This document shows positions 42,378 through 54,941 of a stretch of 64,000 bases of DNA, piece after piece. This stretch comes from Dickeya lacustris (GTDB taxonomy: Bacteria > Pseudomonadota > Gammaproteobacteria > Enterobacterales > Enterobacteriaceae). Position numbers and translations under genes: made by a program. The stretch lies in contig NZ_CP114280.1 in assembly GCF_029635795.1 (NCBI RefSeq), forward strand, positions 1,550,001 to 1,614,000, in the 5' to 3' direction. The notes beneath the pieces are model-generated. The model saw only the letters and a program-made list of their open reading frames with translations. It was not told the origin of the DNA and did not search any database. How positions within the stretch are numbered: the first letter of the stretch is position 1; each line of letters begins with the position of its first letter.

Positions 42378-43172
42378 ATGTCTGTCTTCGCCATTGTCGC
42401 TTTAGCGGCCTATTTCCTTAGCCTTGGGCTCATTATCCCAAGTTTGGTGAGGAAAAACGGGGCCTATCGCCGTCTGGCAGTGGTTTCGGCCGCTGTCGCC
42501 CTGGCCTGCCATGCCGTGGCGCTCTACCAGCGAATATTTGACGTGCAAGCCGGGCAAAATCTCAGCTTGCTGAATATGGGTTCGCTTATCAGCCTTATCA
42601 TCTGTACGGTGATGACGATTGTCGCCTCACGCAATCGCGGCTGGTTTCTGTTACCTATCGTCTACACCTTTGCGTTTATCAATCTGGCATTCGCAAGCTT
42701 CATGCCCGGCGAATTCATTACTCATCTCGAAGCCCTGCCGGGGCTGATGGTACACATCGGTTTAGCGCTCTTTGCCTATGCCACGCTAATGATAGCCGCA
42801 TTGTATGCGCTACAGCTGGCATTGCTGGATTATCTGCTTAAAACCAAACGGCTGAGTTTCGCTGCGGATATGCCGCCCTTGCTGAGTATTGAACGTAAAA
42901 TGTTTCACATTACCCAGATAGGCGTCATTTTACTGACCTTAACATTATGCACAGGGCTTATTTATATGAATGACCTGTTCAGTAATAAAGACAGCTTGCA
43001 TAAAGCCTTGTTTTCTTTACTGGCCTGGTTTGTTTATATCCTGTTGCTGTGGGGGCATTACCATGAAGGGTGGCGAGGTCGGCGGGTCGTGCATTTTAAC
43101 TTGATTGGCGCACTACTTCTCACACTGGCCTACTTTGGTAGTCGGGTCATTCAAAATTTTCTGGTGCAATAA
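42378..43172 (+). CDS. ypjD: YpjD, CcsA-like inner-membrane protein
   Basis: Inner-membrane protein of 264 residues with about eight hydrophobic segments, of the cytochrome c assembly (CcsA/CcmC-like) family; its role in enterobacteria is not settled. Conserved features include LPGLMVHIGLALFAYATLMIA and the late WGHYHEGWRGRRVVHFN. The His residues of HIGL and WGHYHEGWRG resemble heme-ligand positions in CcsA. Divergent from ffh, as in E. coli. Confidence 0.92.
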   Translation: MSVFAIVALAAYFLSLGLIIPSLVRKNGAYRRLAVVSAAVALACHAVALYQRIFDVQAGQNLSLLNMGSLISLIICTVMTIVASRNRGWFLLPIVYTFAFINLAFASFMPGEFITHLEALPGLMVHIGLALFAYATLMIAALYALQLALLDYLLKTKRLSFAADMPPLLSIERKMFHITQIGVILLTLTLCTGLIYMNDLFSNKDSLHKALFSLLAWFVYILLLWGHYHEGWRGRRVVHFNLIGALLLTLAYFGSRVIQNFLVQ

Positions 43173-43207
43173 CCCTCCTCCGGCTTGCAGTAAGGCAGTC
43201 AGGCAGT

Positions 43208-43237
43208 AAAAAAGAGGGCTTCGCCGCCCTCTTTTTT
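43208..43237. terminator. bidirectional terminator between ypjD and luxS
   Basis: GAGGGC/GCCCTC stem with loop TTCGCC, flanked by AAAAAA and TTTTTT, so it works in both directions between convergent genes. Confidence 0.9.
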
Positions 43238-43271
43238 CTCAGTAACGATTGATGTGCCGATAGCGACAAAC

Positions 43272-43787
43272 TTAAATGTGCAGCTCGGCCAACTTATCTT
43301 GCGGCAACGCTAACTCATCGTTTTTATTAACGGCGACGTCCTGCGCCAGAATATGGCGTGCGATCTCCTGAGCCTCTTCCAGAGAATGCATGGCGTAAGT
43401 ACCACATTGATATTCATTCAACTCTGGAATTTTACGCTGGTCAGTCACTTTCAGAACATCTTCCATAGCCGCTTTCCAGGCTCCTGCAACACGTGACTCT
43501 TCTGGTGTACCGATAAGACTCATGTAAAATCCGGTACGGCATCCCATCGGAGAGATATCAATAATCTCCACACCATCCCCGTTGAGATGATCGCGCATAA
43601 AACCGGCAAACAGGTGCTCCAGCGTGTGAATGCCTCGCTCAGGCATAATCTCGCTGTTGGGGCGGCAAAAACGTAAATCAAAAACAGTAATGGTATCACC
43701 ATGAGGGGTAGTCATGGTTTTAGCAACCCGTACAGCAGGGGCCGCCATACGCGTATGATCGACAGTGAAACTATCCAGTAATGGCAT
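43272..43787 (-). CDS. luxS: S-ribosylhomocysteine lyase LuxS
   Basis: Splits S-ribosylhomocysteine to homocysteine and DPD, the precursor of autoinducer-2. At 171 residues it has the metal site [10 protein letters not shown] (His54, His58) and the late Cys in [14 protein letters not shown] region. GAGGTGGC lies before the ATG. The sRNA MicA is encoded divergently just upstream. Confidence 0.98.
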   Translation of the reverse strand: MPLLDSFTVDHTRMAAPAVRVAKTMTTPHGDTITVFDLRFCRPNSEIMPERGIHTLEHLFAGFMRDHLNGDGVEIIDISPMGCRTGFYMSLIGTPEESRVAGAWKAAMEDVLKVTDQRKIPELNEYQCGTYAMHSLEEAQEIARHILAQDVAVNKNDELALPQDKLAELHI

Positions 43788-43826
43788 ATTGCCACCTCCT
43801 CATGAAAATTTATTTTTCGTTGTCAG

Positions 43827-43855
43827 GAAACTTTTCTTACAGCAACCGGTCATAA
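43827..43855 (+). promoter_or_regulatory. sigmaE-type promoter of micA
   Basis: GGAAACTT at 43826-43833 and GTCATAA at 43849-43855 are 15 bp apart, resembling the sigmaE pattern (GGAACTT, TCnnA). Transcription would begin at about 43861, the first base of the MicA match. E. coli micA is a known sigmaE target. Confidence 0.65.
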
Positions 43856-43860
43856 TTAAT

Positions 43861-43936
43861 GAAAGACGCGCATTTATTATCATCATCCCTATTATCAGAG
43901 ATGTTTTTTTGGCCACCCTTCCAGGTGGCCTTTCTT
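43861..43936 (+). ncRNA. micA: small regulatory RNA MicA
   Basis: Begins GAAAGACGCGCATTT and continues ATCATCATCCCT, the seed that pairs with ompA mRNA in E. coli. It ends with the hairpin GGCCACC/GGTGGCC (43911-43930) and a T-rich tail. Sequence, length (about 72-75 nt), strand and place (between luxS and gshA, opposite to both) all equal E. coli MicA. It is an Hfq-dependent repressor of outer-membrane porin synthesis under envelope stress. Confidence 0.93.
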
Positions 43937-43966
43937 TTTTCCCGCGAGGGATGACGACAGTCTGAC

Positions 43967-45550
43967 CTATTCGCCAGAAGATGCACGGTTGCTCGCAAAC
44001 TGATTTGCCAGGTAGGCATCAAAACTTAGCGTGTCTTCCGTTTCCAGTTGACGCTGATGCTGCCATGAACGCTCACTCTCAGAGGCAAACTGGGCATCGG
44101 ATAAAAGCTCCAGCGGCTCTTGCAGCAACTGCTCGCGATATTCAGCCGCTAAACGCAACCCCACCCCGCCGCTGCCGCTTTCCAGCATCATGTCGAGCAC
44201 GCGTGCAGAAAAAGTCAGCTCAGGTTTATCAAATGCTTCGACCAGTTGATCACAGACCTGCTGATAAGTCGGCTTCGCGTGATCGTTATCCAATAATTCC
44301 GCTACTCTGCGCAAGTCAGCAAACAATGTCCGACCTACCTCTGCAATCGTTTGACGACTGGAATCACACCCTATACCAACGGTCTGGCCCGGTTTGCGCC
44401 CTTCCAGAATCACCCGGTTCCAATTTTTACGAGTACAAAGTAACTCTTCCTCACTCATTTCAGGCGCATCAGCCAACGCACACCAGATGAGGAACAGATC
44501 GAGAAAGTGCACCTGCTCGGCACTGACGCCGGTTGCTGAGAAAGGGTTAATATCCAACGAACGGACTTCGATATATTCAATACCGCCACGCAATAGCGCA
44601 TCGGACGGCGACTCTCCTGGCCGGGTCACGCGTTTGGGGCGAATAGGCGCATAGAGTTCATTTTCTATCTGCAAGACATTGGTATTGAGTTGCAGGTAGC
44701 GTTCCCCCTGTTTTAACCCAATATCCGCATACTCTTGCGATGGCGTTTGAATTGCCCGTTTAAGCGCCGCCACATAAGTTTCAAGACTATTAAAAGTAAT
44801 ACCCAGGTTACTCTGCGATTTATTGGTATAGCCAAGATCGCTCAAACGCAACGACGTCGCGTATGGTAAATAGAGCATGCCTTTTCCTGAACGCTCAAAC
44901 GGCAGATGCGTCTCTTTACCCTGTAAAAAAGAGGAACAGATGGCTGGCGACGCACCAAACAAATACGGGATAACCCAGCCAAAGCGATAGTAGTTACGAA
45001 TCAGTTGAAAATATCCGGCAGAGATAGCGCCTTTCCCCTCTACTGCATCGGTAATTCCCGCTCGAGCCTGCCAGAATGCCAGTGGCAAAGAGAAGTTATA
45101 ATGCACACCGGAGATGGTTTGCATCAGCGCACCGTAGCGGTTTTTCAGGCCTTCCCGGTATAGCGTTTTAAAGCGACCGATATTAGAAGAGCCATACTGC
45201 GCCAGTTCAATCGCTTCTTCCGCCTCAATAAAACACGGCATACTGAGCGGCCACATGCGCTCATCACCGAGATGGCGTGCCACATAGCGATGGATATCAC
45301 GCAGAAAAGCCAGCAAATGGTCAATATCTTTGTGAACCGGGGTAATAAACTCCAGCAGCGCTTCAGCAAAATCGGTAGTAATCCAAGGGTGGGTCAACGC
45401 GGCACCTAATGACTCTGGGTGCCCAGCCTTTGACAGGTGCCCATTTGCCATTACACGCAGCGTTTCACGCTCGATACCTCGCTGAATCCCCTTGATCGCC
45501 TGGGGATGTTTCTCCAGCCAGGATAGCGCATTTGATACGTCCGGGATCAC
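43967..45550 (-). CDS. gshA: glutamate-cysteine ligase GshA
   Basis: First step of glutathione synthesis, ATP-dependent joining of glutamate and cysteine; cytosolic. The 527 residues are slightly longer than in E. coli (518). Conserved stretches include [38 protein letters not shown] and [12 protein letters not shown]. The MicA terminator lies just downstream of its stop on the opposite strand. Confidence 0.97.
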   Translation of the reverse strand: MIPDVSNALSWLEKHPQAIKGIQRGIERETLRVMANGHLSKAGHPESLGAALTHPWITTDFAEALLEFITPVHKDIDHLLAFLRDIHRYVARHLGDERMWPLSMPCFIEAEEAIELAQYGSSNIGRFKTLYREGLKNRYGALMQTISGVHYNFSLPLAFWQARAGITDAVEGKGAISAGYFQLIRNYYRFGWVIPYLFGASPAICSSFLQGKETHLPFERSGKGMLYLPYATSLRLSDLGYTNKSQSNLGITFNSLETYVAALKRAIQTPSQEYADIGLKQGERYLQLNTNVLQIENELYAPIRPKRVTRPGESPSDALLRGGIEYIEVRSLDINPFSATGVSAEQVHFLDLFLIWCALADAPEMSEEELLCTRKNWNRVILEGRKPGQTVGIGCDSSRQTIAEVGRTLFADLRRVAELLDNDHAKPTYQQVCDQLVEAFDKPELTFSARVLDMMLESGSGGVGLRLAAEYREQLLQEPLELLSDAQFASESERSWQHQRQLETEDTLSFDAYLANQFASNRASSGE

Positions 45551-45629
45551 ATTGACCTCCCGCTATGAATAATAGTCATGTTAATAAGAATAATGGATGG
45601 TATATGGGGTCAGAAATGCCGATTACAAC

Positions 45630-46052
45630 TCACCCCATCCCCCATTTCAGCGTCAAGCCAGCAACAAGCAGATAACGCAGAACCTTGCCAATCAAGATAA
45701 ACAGTATTGAGCTCGTCCAGGGCATTCTGAACCAACCTGCCAGCACGCATAACACATCACCCATCACCGGAACCCAGCTAAACAACAATGCTGGCGTACC
45801 ATAACGCAGCAACCAGCGCTGGGCTGTATTTAAGCCCCTTTGGGGCTTCACCTCAGGCAACAGCCGACCGATTACGATATTGGTAATCCCACCGAGGGTA
45901 TTGCCAATAGACGCGGTAACGAGCAACACCCACGGCGGGGCAAAACTCCCGACGAGTAATGACACCAATACCACCTCAGAACCACCTGGCAATAAGGTTG
46001 CGCTCAGAAAACTACTCCAGAATAGAGAAACAACGGCCCAAAACTCAGTCAC
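45630..46052 (-). CDS. yqaA: DedA-like inner-membrane protein YqaA
   Basis: Inner-membrane protein of 140 residues with about four helices, of the SNARE-associated/DedA-like YqaA group; function unknown. The conserved SATLLPGGSEVVLVSLL and GNTLGGITNIVIGRLLP are present. Its start overlaps the yqaB stop by 4 bases. Confidence 0.94.
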   Translation of the reverse strand: MTEFWAVVSLFWSSFLSATLLPGGSEVVLVSLLVGSFAPPWVLLVTASIGNTLGGITNIVIGRLLPEVKPQRGLNTAQRWLLRYGTPALLFSWVPVMGDVLCVLAGWFRMPWTSSILFILIGKVLRYLLVAGLTLKWGMG

Positions 46053-46615
46053 AGTGTTCTTACATCAACCACGGCCATACCTGCACGATTGGCGGCCTGT
46101 ACACCGAAATCAGCATCTTCAAAAACAACGCAATCAGACGGAGTTACCTGCAGCAACGTCGCGCAGCGTAAAAAGGTGTCAGGAAAAGGCTTGTGCTGTA
46201 ACACATCATCCGCGCCAACCAGCGCAGTGAAATAGTCACGCAGCCCTAAATGGCGCAGCAGGCGTTCAGCAAGATAACGGGTACTTCCTGTCCCAACCGC
46301 CATAGGCCGACGGCCATGATACGCTTTAACCACCTCAATGAGGGGGAGCGGCTTTACCGTATCCATTAACATCGCTTCGGTAATCGCCGCTTTTTCTGCT
46401 GCGAGTAGATGGGGATCTATATCAGACTGGTGGTGAGCTACAATAACCTGCGCAATTCTCCAGGTCGGCGCGCCATTTAATGCCGCCATAGCATCCCTAT
46501 CATAGTGCATTCCATATTTTGACAGCACGTGTTGCCAAGCCTGATTATGGGTTGGCTCGGTATCCAGAATCGTGCCATCCATATCAAAAATAAGGCCTTG
46601 ATAGCGATCGTACAT
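46049..46615 (-). CDS. yqaB: fructose-1-phosphate phosphatase YqaB (HAD family)
   Basis: HAD-superfamily sugar phosphatase. From 46615 it has 188 residues, as in E. coli. The nucleophile motif is FDMDGTILDTEPTH, motif II is VGTGSTR, and the late VVFEDADFGVQAANRAGM carries the acidic motif IV. Further in-frame ATGs exist upstream (46618, 46645) but the E. coli protein starts at MY(D/E)RY. Translationally coupled to yqaA. Confidence 0.95.
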   Translation of the reverse strand: MYDRYQGLIFDMDGTILDTEPTHNQAWQHVLSKYGMHYDRDAMAALNGAPTWRIAQVIVAHHQSDIDPHLLAAEKAAITEAMLMDTVKPLPLIEVVKAYHGRRPMAVGTGSTRYLAERLLRHLGLRDYFTALVGADDVLQHKPFPDTFLRCATLLQVTPSDCVVFEDADFGVQAANRAGMAVVDVRTL

Positions 46616-46880
46616 CATGACTCCACACTCGCCGAAAATAGGCAATTACTGTATCGCAAAGTCAAAAGATTGTCGCTCATTCAATAACCCCATTAAAAAC
46701 AGAGGAATAGATAATGTATTGCCTTAATATGCTAACGAGGTCATTCAGAGCACACCAATGATAGGTAATCTGACTGATGTATCACATGCAGGCCAGGCAA
46801 CAGGGAAATGTTGAAAACAGACGAAGAATAAGAAACGATTTTATGGAAATGGGCAGTATCAGGCAGAATGGATAACGAGA

Positions 46881-46957
46881 TGGTGCATCCGGGAGGATTC
46901 GAACCTCCGACCGCTCGGTTCGTAGCCGAGTACTCTATCCAGCTGAGCTACGGATGC
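46881..46957 (-). tRNA. argZ: tRNA-Arg (ACG), third copy
   Basis: A 77-nt tRNA with encoded CCA and anticodon ACG in GGCTACGAACC. It appears identical to the two other copies. Naming follows E. coli order serV-argV-argY-argZ. Confidence 0.96.
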
Positions 46958-47004
46958 ATGTCTAAATCAAAGATGGTTAAAAGAGGATAAACAGCGTGCT
47001 GAAA

Positions 47005-47081
47005 TGGTGCATCCGGGAGGATTCGAACCTCCGACCGCTCGGTTCGTAGCCGAGTACTCTATCCAGCTGAGCTACGGATGC
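47005..47081 (-). tRNA. argY: tRNA-Arg (ACG), second copy
   Basis: 77 nt, anticodon ACG, CCA encoded; same sequence as its neighbours, with a 47-base spacer to the third copy. Confidence 0.96.
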
Positions 47082-47143
47082 ATATTAAGACGTACTGATA
47101 ACTTCTTTTGAATTACGCGCGTTGACTGAACCGGTACATTAAA

Positions 47144-47220
47144 TGGTGCATCCGGGAGGATTCGAACCTCCGACCGCTCGGTTCGTAGCCGAGTACTCTA
47201 TCCAGCTGAGCTACGGATGC
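47144..47220 (-). tRNA. argV: tRNA-Arg (ACG), first copy
   Basis: 77 nt, anticodon ACG, CCA encoded; 8 bases after tRNA-Ser in the same transcript. Confidence 0.96.
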
Positions 47221-47228
47221 ATATTTAA

Positions 47229-47321
47229 TGGCGGTGAGGGAGGGATTCGAACCCTCGATGCAGCTTTTGACCGCATACTCCCTTAGCAGGGGAGCGCCTT
47301 CAGCCTCTCGGCCACCTCACC
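47229..47321 (-). tRNA. serV: tRNA-Ser (GCT)
   Basis: A 93-nt class II tRNA with a long variable arm; anticodon GCT in CCTGCTAAG, CCA encoded. It is the first gene of the four-tRNA transcript. Confidence 0.96.
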
Positions 47322-47378
47322 GTACCGACTTGCGAGGCTAATCTTTTTCACTAGCGCTCACCCGTCTGCGTGGCGCAC

Positions 47379-47406
47379 ATATTACTTTCCCGGACTTATA
47401 AGTCAA
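47379..47406 (-). promoter_or_regulatory. promoter of the serV-argVYZ tRNA operon
   Basis: On the minus strand TTGACT, 16 bp, TAATAT, then the GC-rich GTGCGCC. The tRNA-Ser 5' end is 57 bases downstream. Confidence 0.75.
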
Positions 47407-47679
47407 ACAATTTTTCCGAGATTGCACTCATTTGAACATTTCACACCCAATGAGAGTGGATTTACAGCAAAAAGAGCACTTTATCATCAGTAAAACAACC
47501 AGTTATTCCTATAGGTACGTGAAAGTAGTCACCGATATAAAAATACCGAGGAGAAGAATATGACGGGGGCAAGGAGGATGCAGTCTGTAGCAGACGGGAG
47601 AAACAGAACAGAAAATGCAAGAGGCTGGCATTACTGCCTGAATAGCAACAGCGCCTCGCTAAGACGAGACGCTATTCAA
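47407..47679. other. intergenic region between csrA and the tRNA operon
   Basis: No gene seen. A hairpin-forming stretch (AGCGCCTCG near 47650 and CGAGACGCT to 47672) just after csrA may be its terminator on minus, but the U-tract is poor. Confidence 0.4.
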
Positions 47680-47865
47680 TCAATAAGAAGTGGGCTGTGA
47701 CTTTTCTGCTTGAATACGCTGGTAAATTTCTTCACGGTGTACAGAGACTTCTTTCGGTGCATTAACACCAATACGAACCTGATTGCCCTTTACTCCTAGT
47801 ACGGTAACCGTAACCTCATCGCCAATCATGAGGGTTTCGCCAACTCGACGAGTCAAAATAAGCAT
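47680..47865 (-). CDS. csrA: carbon storage regulator CsrA (RsmA)
   Basis: RNA-binding global post-transcriptional regulator that recognises GGA motifs in leader RNAs. The 61 residues [18 protein letters not shown] to the end are those of E. coli CsrA, including L4, R6 and R44 of the RNA-binding faces. In soft-rot bacteria the homologue RsmA represses exoenzymes. GGAG lies before the ATG. Confidence 0.98.
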   Translation of the reverse strand: MLILTRRVGETLMIGDEVTVTVLGVKGNQVRIGVNAPKEVSVHREEIYQRIQAEKSQPTSY

Positions 47866-48124
47866 TCTTTGCTCCTTGAAAGATTATAAAGAGTCAGGTC
47901 TCTGCGCTCTCCCATCATTATCCATCATGCCTAGGGACAGCGTAAACCTGGATGACCAAAACAACGCATCATCGCACTCATTGTTTGTTACTAGTGTTCA
48001 GTTTAGTCGATATAAGACAGCTTGCGTTTTTTGTTATCACAACCTAGCTGTCATCATACAACTTCTTTGGGAAACCCAAGATATCAGCAGCCTGACCTCG
48101 CTTACAGCATCCTTGCCGCAGGCC
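47866..48124 (-). promoter_or_regulatory. csrA upstream region
   Basis: The 259 bases between csrA and the alaS terminator hold no gene. In E. coli several csrA promoters lie here; none could be assigned by eye. Confidence 0.35.
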
Positions 48125-48160
48125 AAAAACGCCAAAACCACTCAAAGTCATGGCGTTTTT
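48125..48160 (-). terminator. terminator of alaS
   Basis: AAAAACGCC (48125-48133) and GGCGTTTTT (48152-48160) form a 9-bp stem with an 18-nt loop; the stem's own T-run supplies the U-tract. 24 bases past the alaS stop. Confidence 0.65.
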
Positions 48161-48184
48161 GCCGCAACAACACCTATTAAGTAT

Positions 48185-50812
<2,628 letters not shown>

Positions 50813-50950
50813 AATTGTCCTGATAATGAAGCGAAAAGAACAGTCGCGGGCAAGGCGGATGCAGCATGCTGATGCGACCAAGCCAAACGCGAACAAAAAA
50901 GTGGGAATAAGATAAATTTTCTTAGGGGGGAAGTAAAATCCCGTATGCGT

Positions 50951-51436
50951 TCAATCGGAAAAATTCATATATAACGATTGAATGTCATCGTGAGAAAAAC
51001 CACGATAAAGCAAGTAACGCTGCACTTTGAGACGTGATGACCAATCGGTCGGTAGGGCGGTGCCAAATTTACGATTTGCGACAGTTTTTATCTGTTCTTG
51101 CCAATCAATATCACAAGATAACAGTGCCTGATGCTGGGTTAATTTATCTATTCCGCGCTGATGAAGCTCGGCGGCAATACGCTGTAATCCGTATCCTTTA
51201 CGACTACGGCTGCTGATATAACGACTGGCATAGCGCTCATCATCTAACCATCCCTGTTGACGACAGTAGTTTAAAGCACATTCGACCTGCTCATTCACTG
51301 CTCCATTTTCCGCCTTTGCACACGCACAGGAGGAATGCAGGTACGCTGTAATTTTACGACGCAGTTCTCGTTCACTATGATCGCGTACCGCCAGCACATT
51401 CATCGCATAACGCAGTATATCCGACATCGCTGTCAC
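50951..51436 (-). CDS. recX: RecA inhibitor RecX
   Basis: Binds RecA filaments and limits their growth. At 161 residues it matches E. coli RecX (166) with three-helix repeats, for example GWLDDERYASRYISSRSRKGYGLQRIAAEL. It lies directly downstream of recA on the same strand, normally expressed by readthrough. It matters here because the RecA tail it follows is frameshifted. Confidence 0.94.
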   Translation of the reverse strand: MTAMSDILRYAMNVLAVRDHSERELRRKITAYLHSSCACAKAENGAVNEQVECALNYCRQQGWLDDERYASRYISSRSRKGYGLQRIAAELHQRGIDKLTQHQALLSCDIDWQEQIKTVANRKFGTALPTDWSSRLKVQRYLLYRGFSHDDIQSLYMNFSD

Positions 51437-51514
51437 TTAAATGAATTCTCCGGCAGTACGCTTTCAGCACTCACCATGGCTTACATACTGGATAAAGACA
51501 GGGTGAGTGGTGTA

Positions 51515-52616
<1,102 letters not shown>

Positions 52617-52702
52617 TTATCGCTTTCTGCCGCATTCCACCGCAAAATCAGTTTGATTTTTACACGGTTGTTTATACGTACATCACTGAACTGATGGGCG
52701 TC

Positions 52703-52730
52703 ATTATACTGTATACGCATACAGCATCAA
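52703..52730 (-). promoter_or_regulatory. recA promoter with LexA (SOS) box
   Basis: On the minus strand TTGATG (52730-52725), 16 bp, TATAAT (52708-52703). The spacer holds CTGTATGCGTATACAG (52709-52724), a perfect CTGT-N8-ACAG SOS box, so LexA covers the core promoter. Confidence 0.93.
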
Positions 52731-52738
52731 GCCCATTT

Positions 52739-53227
52739 TCATAAAATTTGTGTCAGCAGGAATCGCAGGGCAAAAGCTACCGCTTGCAACCTGACGGCCT
52801 GACGATCGCCCGCAAACTGCACCACCTGAGTGACAACATTATCTGGACGAGTGGCGAAGCCGAACCATACTGTTCCCACCGGTTTGTCAGGTGTTCCGCC
52901 ATCTGGCCCAGCAATGCCGCTTATCGACACAGCAATATCGGCTCCGGCGCGATGGCGCGCGCCCAACGCCATTTCCGCCACCACCTCCTGACTGACGGCG
53001 CCATACCGGGCCAGCGTATCAACCGATACGCCAATCAAGTCCTGTTTAGCCTGATTGCTGTAGGTGACAAACCCATAATCAAACCACGCCGAACTCCCGG
53101 CCACATCGGTGATGGTTTTTGCTAAAAACCCTCCGGTGCAAGACTCTGCACAAGTCACTTTTGCCTGTATCGCCTTTAGACGATCGCCCAATTGCATGCT
53201 CAATTGCGCTATTTCTGGCTCGGTCAT
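52739..53227 (-). CDS. pncC: nicotinamide-nucleotide amidohydrolase PncC
   Basis: Deamidates NMN to nicotinate mononucleotide in pyridine nucleotide recycling; CinA C-terminal family. From the ATG at 53227 (AAAGGAAA upstream) it has 162 residues (E. coli 165). The motif AESCTGGFLAK holds the catalytic Ser/Lys region, with GSSAWFDYGFVTYSN and SISGIAGPDGGTPDKPVGTVW. It ends nine bases before the recA promoter. Confidence 0.95.
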   Translation of the reverse strand: MTEPEIAQLSMQLGDRLKAIQAKVTCAESCTGGFLAKTITDVAGSSAWFDYGFVTYSNQAKQDLIGVSVDTLARYGAVSQEVVAEMALGARHRAGADIAVSISGIAGPDGGTPDKPVGTVWFGFATRPDNVVTQVVQFAGDRQAVRLQAVAFALRFLLTQIL

Positions 53228-53446
53228 TTCATTTCCTTTTATTTGGGTCATCGGCCACGCTGAGATGGCATTATCATAGTAAAGCGCGACTTTCGCGGGA
53301 TAGCCTTTTTGCCGCAATCCATTGACTGTTTATCGGGAATGCGAGGCAGCGCGCATCATGTCATGTCGATATGACGTAGTATCACTATCAGCCAAGCCAC
53401 TGTCTGGCAAACAACAACAACGACGATAGCGTTTTACGACATGCAT

Positions 53447-53468
53447 GCCCCGCCTCGGGGCTTTTTTT
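53447..53468 (+). terminator. orphan plus-strand terminator
   Basis: GCCCCG-CCT-CGGGGC followed by seven T on the plus strand. No plus-strand gene precedes it (pncC upstream runs the other way), so it may end a small RNA; the 100 bases before it contain an unstructured A/C-rich segment (CAAACAACAACAACGACG). Confidence 0.7.
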
Positions 53469-53581
53469 ATGGCTCATGTTTTTATCATCAATGCCGTTAG
53501 GTTTGCTGTTTTTATCAGCGGTTGATATCACCGGCATGTAATTACTCTACTTCGTTGGTTTAGCATGGGAGTCAGGCTTAT

Positions 53582-54094
53582 ATGCTTATTCGCAAACTCA
53601 CTGGCGCTGATTTGGCCGAATTTCGTCGTATACGACTTGAAGGATTACAGCTGGCACCAGCGGCTTTCGGTAGCCGATGGGAACAAGAGCAGGCCGAAAG
53701 CGATGATTATTTTCTCACTCGTCTGAAAGAACAGCAGGTTTGGGGTATTTTTAATCCCAATAGCGCACTAAGCGGTATTGCCGCTTTTTACTATCAGAAG
53801 CCAGACGAGGCTACCGTTTGTAGTGTTTATCTTCAGGCAAGATTACGTGGGAGTGGCGCAGCAGAGCAGCTCATGAAGGCGTTAATTCATGATGCGAGAG
53901 AATATGTATCCCGGCTTTCGTTAATGGTGAAAGCTGATAATGACTCTGCAATACGGCTATATCAAAAACTAGGGTTTTCCCCTGTAGAAAACCCATTACT
54001 CCCCCACACAATTAACACGGACTCAATAATACCTAACGTAACAACTGATAATAACACCCAGCGATGGGCTCTGGCATTAAAACCAAGAATATAA
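53582..54094 (+). CDS. GNAT family N-acetyltransferase
   Basis: Putative acetyltransferase of unknown substrate, 170 residues. It has an N-terminal LIRKLTGADLAEFRRIRLEGL typical of RimI-like GNATs, SVYLQARLRGSGAAEQLM as acetyl-CoA loop (R/Q-x-x-G-x-A), and LMVKADNDSAIRLYQKLGF as the closing strand-helix. GGGAGTC lies upstream of the ATG. It stands alone at the edge of an AT-rich non-coding region. Confidence 0.88.
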   Translation: MLIRKLTGADLAEFRRIRLEGLQLAPAAFGSRWEQEQAESDDYFLTRLKEQQVWGIFNPNSALSGIAAFYYQKPDEATVCSVYLQARLRGSGAAEQLMKALIHDAREYVSRLSLMVKADNDSAIRLYQKLGFSPVENPLLPHTINTDSIIPNVTTDNNTQRWALALKPRI

Positions 54095-54165
54095 GCAATA
54101 GAACACTACGCCTTAAACATATTATCCCCTAAATAAATCGCGTTGCAGGCAGGCGGCATAGAAAT

Positions 54166-54192
54166 AAAAAAAAGCCCACCGTAAAGGTGGGC
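54166..54192 (-). terminator. candidate sRNA terminator A
   Basis: On the minus strand GCCCACC-TTTAC-GGTGGGC is followed by eight U. No ORF ends here; the transcript would come from 54200-54290. Confidence 0.75.
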
Positions 54193-54275
54193 AAAAGACA
54201 CTATTCTCTGGCATGAAGCATCCTGAAGACACAGGTCGGCGGCTTTCACCGCCTGAGATAAATACTATGATATAA

Positions 54276-54486
54276 AGATTAAGCCAACATTAGGAAAAAT
54301 AAAAAACCATTATTTTTATATCACGTCATAGCAAAAAAAAGCCCACCTTTCGGTGGGCGGGAACTTTCTAATAATGTAAAACAACTGCCCTGGTGTTTGA
54401 CGCGGTAGAGAGGTTATCTGAGTTCAAAAATACATGAGATAGATTAAAGCAACCTTAACAAATAAAATAAAAAACATTATTTTTAA
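54276..54486 (-). repeat. tandem duplicated sRNA-like module (about 166-bp period)
   Basis: The stretch 54276-54320 (AGATTAAGCCAACATTAGG, then an A-rich run and CCATTATTTTTA) is closely similar to 54441-54486 (AGATTAAAGCAACCTTAAC, A-rich run, CATTATTTTTA). The offset is 165 bp, the same as between hairpins A and B (167 bp). Each module therefore lies about 84 bases upstream, on minus, of its own terminator. The segments between differ, as expected of paralogous sRNA genes that diverged. Confidence 0.7.
54333..54358 (-). terminator. candidate sRNA terminator B
   Basis: On the minus strand GCCCACC-GAAA-GGTGGGC is followed by eight U. The stem is identical to that of hairpin A; the loop differs. 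Confidence 0.78.
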
Positions 54487-54567
54487 CGAGAGATGACACA
54501 ACATAAATTTAATAAAAAACCAAATAACAATACCGCCATTTACTATCATCGTGGGTTTTATTTTTAT

Positions 54568-54594
54568 AAAAAAAAAGCCCATCATCCGATGGGC
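54568..54594 (-). terminator. candidate sRNA terminator C
   Basis: On the minus strand GCCCATC-GGAT-GATGGGC is followed by nine U. It is the most divergent of the three and lies 236 bp from B. Confidence 0.72.
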
Positions 54595-54941
54595 CCAAAC
54601 ATTAATTAAAAATATATTTATTGCTAAATAACATGGCACGACAGTCGATAACACTAAGTTAAAGCATAACAGATGTGCCGCCATTTGCTGTGCTATCTAC
54701 CATTATTCTTCATTTTTGCGATCAGACACAGGCTATCCACTCTTCTGGTGATAGCGCGTCTTTGCCTTCACCAAGAGACGACATGTTTGTTAGCGCGGCA
54801 TTTGCAGCAGACAACAGGCATCACGTAAACTTCCCCCGAAGGCCTGACGCCATTTCAAAGCGGTTGAAGCGCTATTCAGCCATCACCGAATGCGCAGCCA
54901 ATGGGCATGGCTAAACAGTGATTGATAAGGAGAAATAGCAC

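Noticed and set aside
53447..53468. Terminator of pncC
   Set aside because: pncC is transcribed leftwards and ends at 52739, and the U-tract is on the plus strand, so this hairpin cannot end it.
54424..54684. Minus-strand hydrophobic open frame of 86 codons
   Set aside because: It runs straight through terminator hairpin C and the duplicated AT-rich module. Its hydrophobic composition is what random AT-rich sequence gives, and no ribosome site precedes it.
54675..54914. Plus-strand open frame of 79 codons before the SRPBCC gene
   Set aside because: No ribosome site or family resemblance, and it ends just before the SRPBCC ribosome site.
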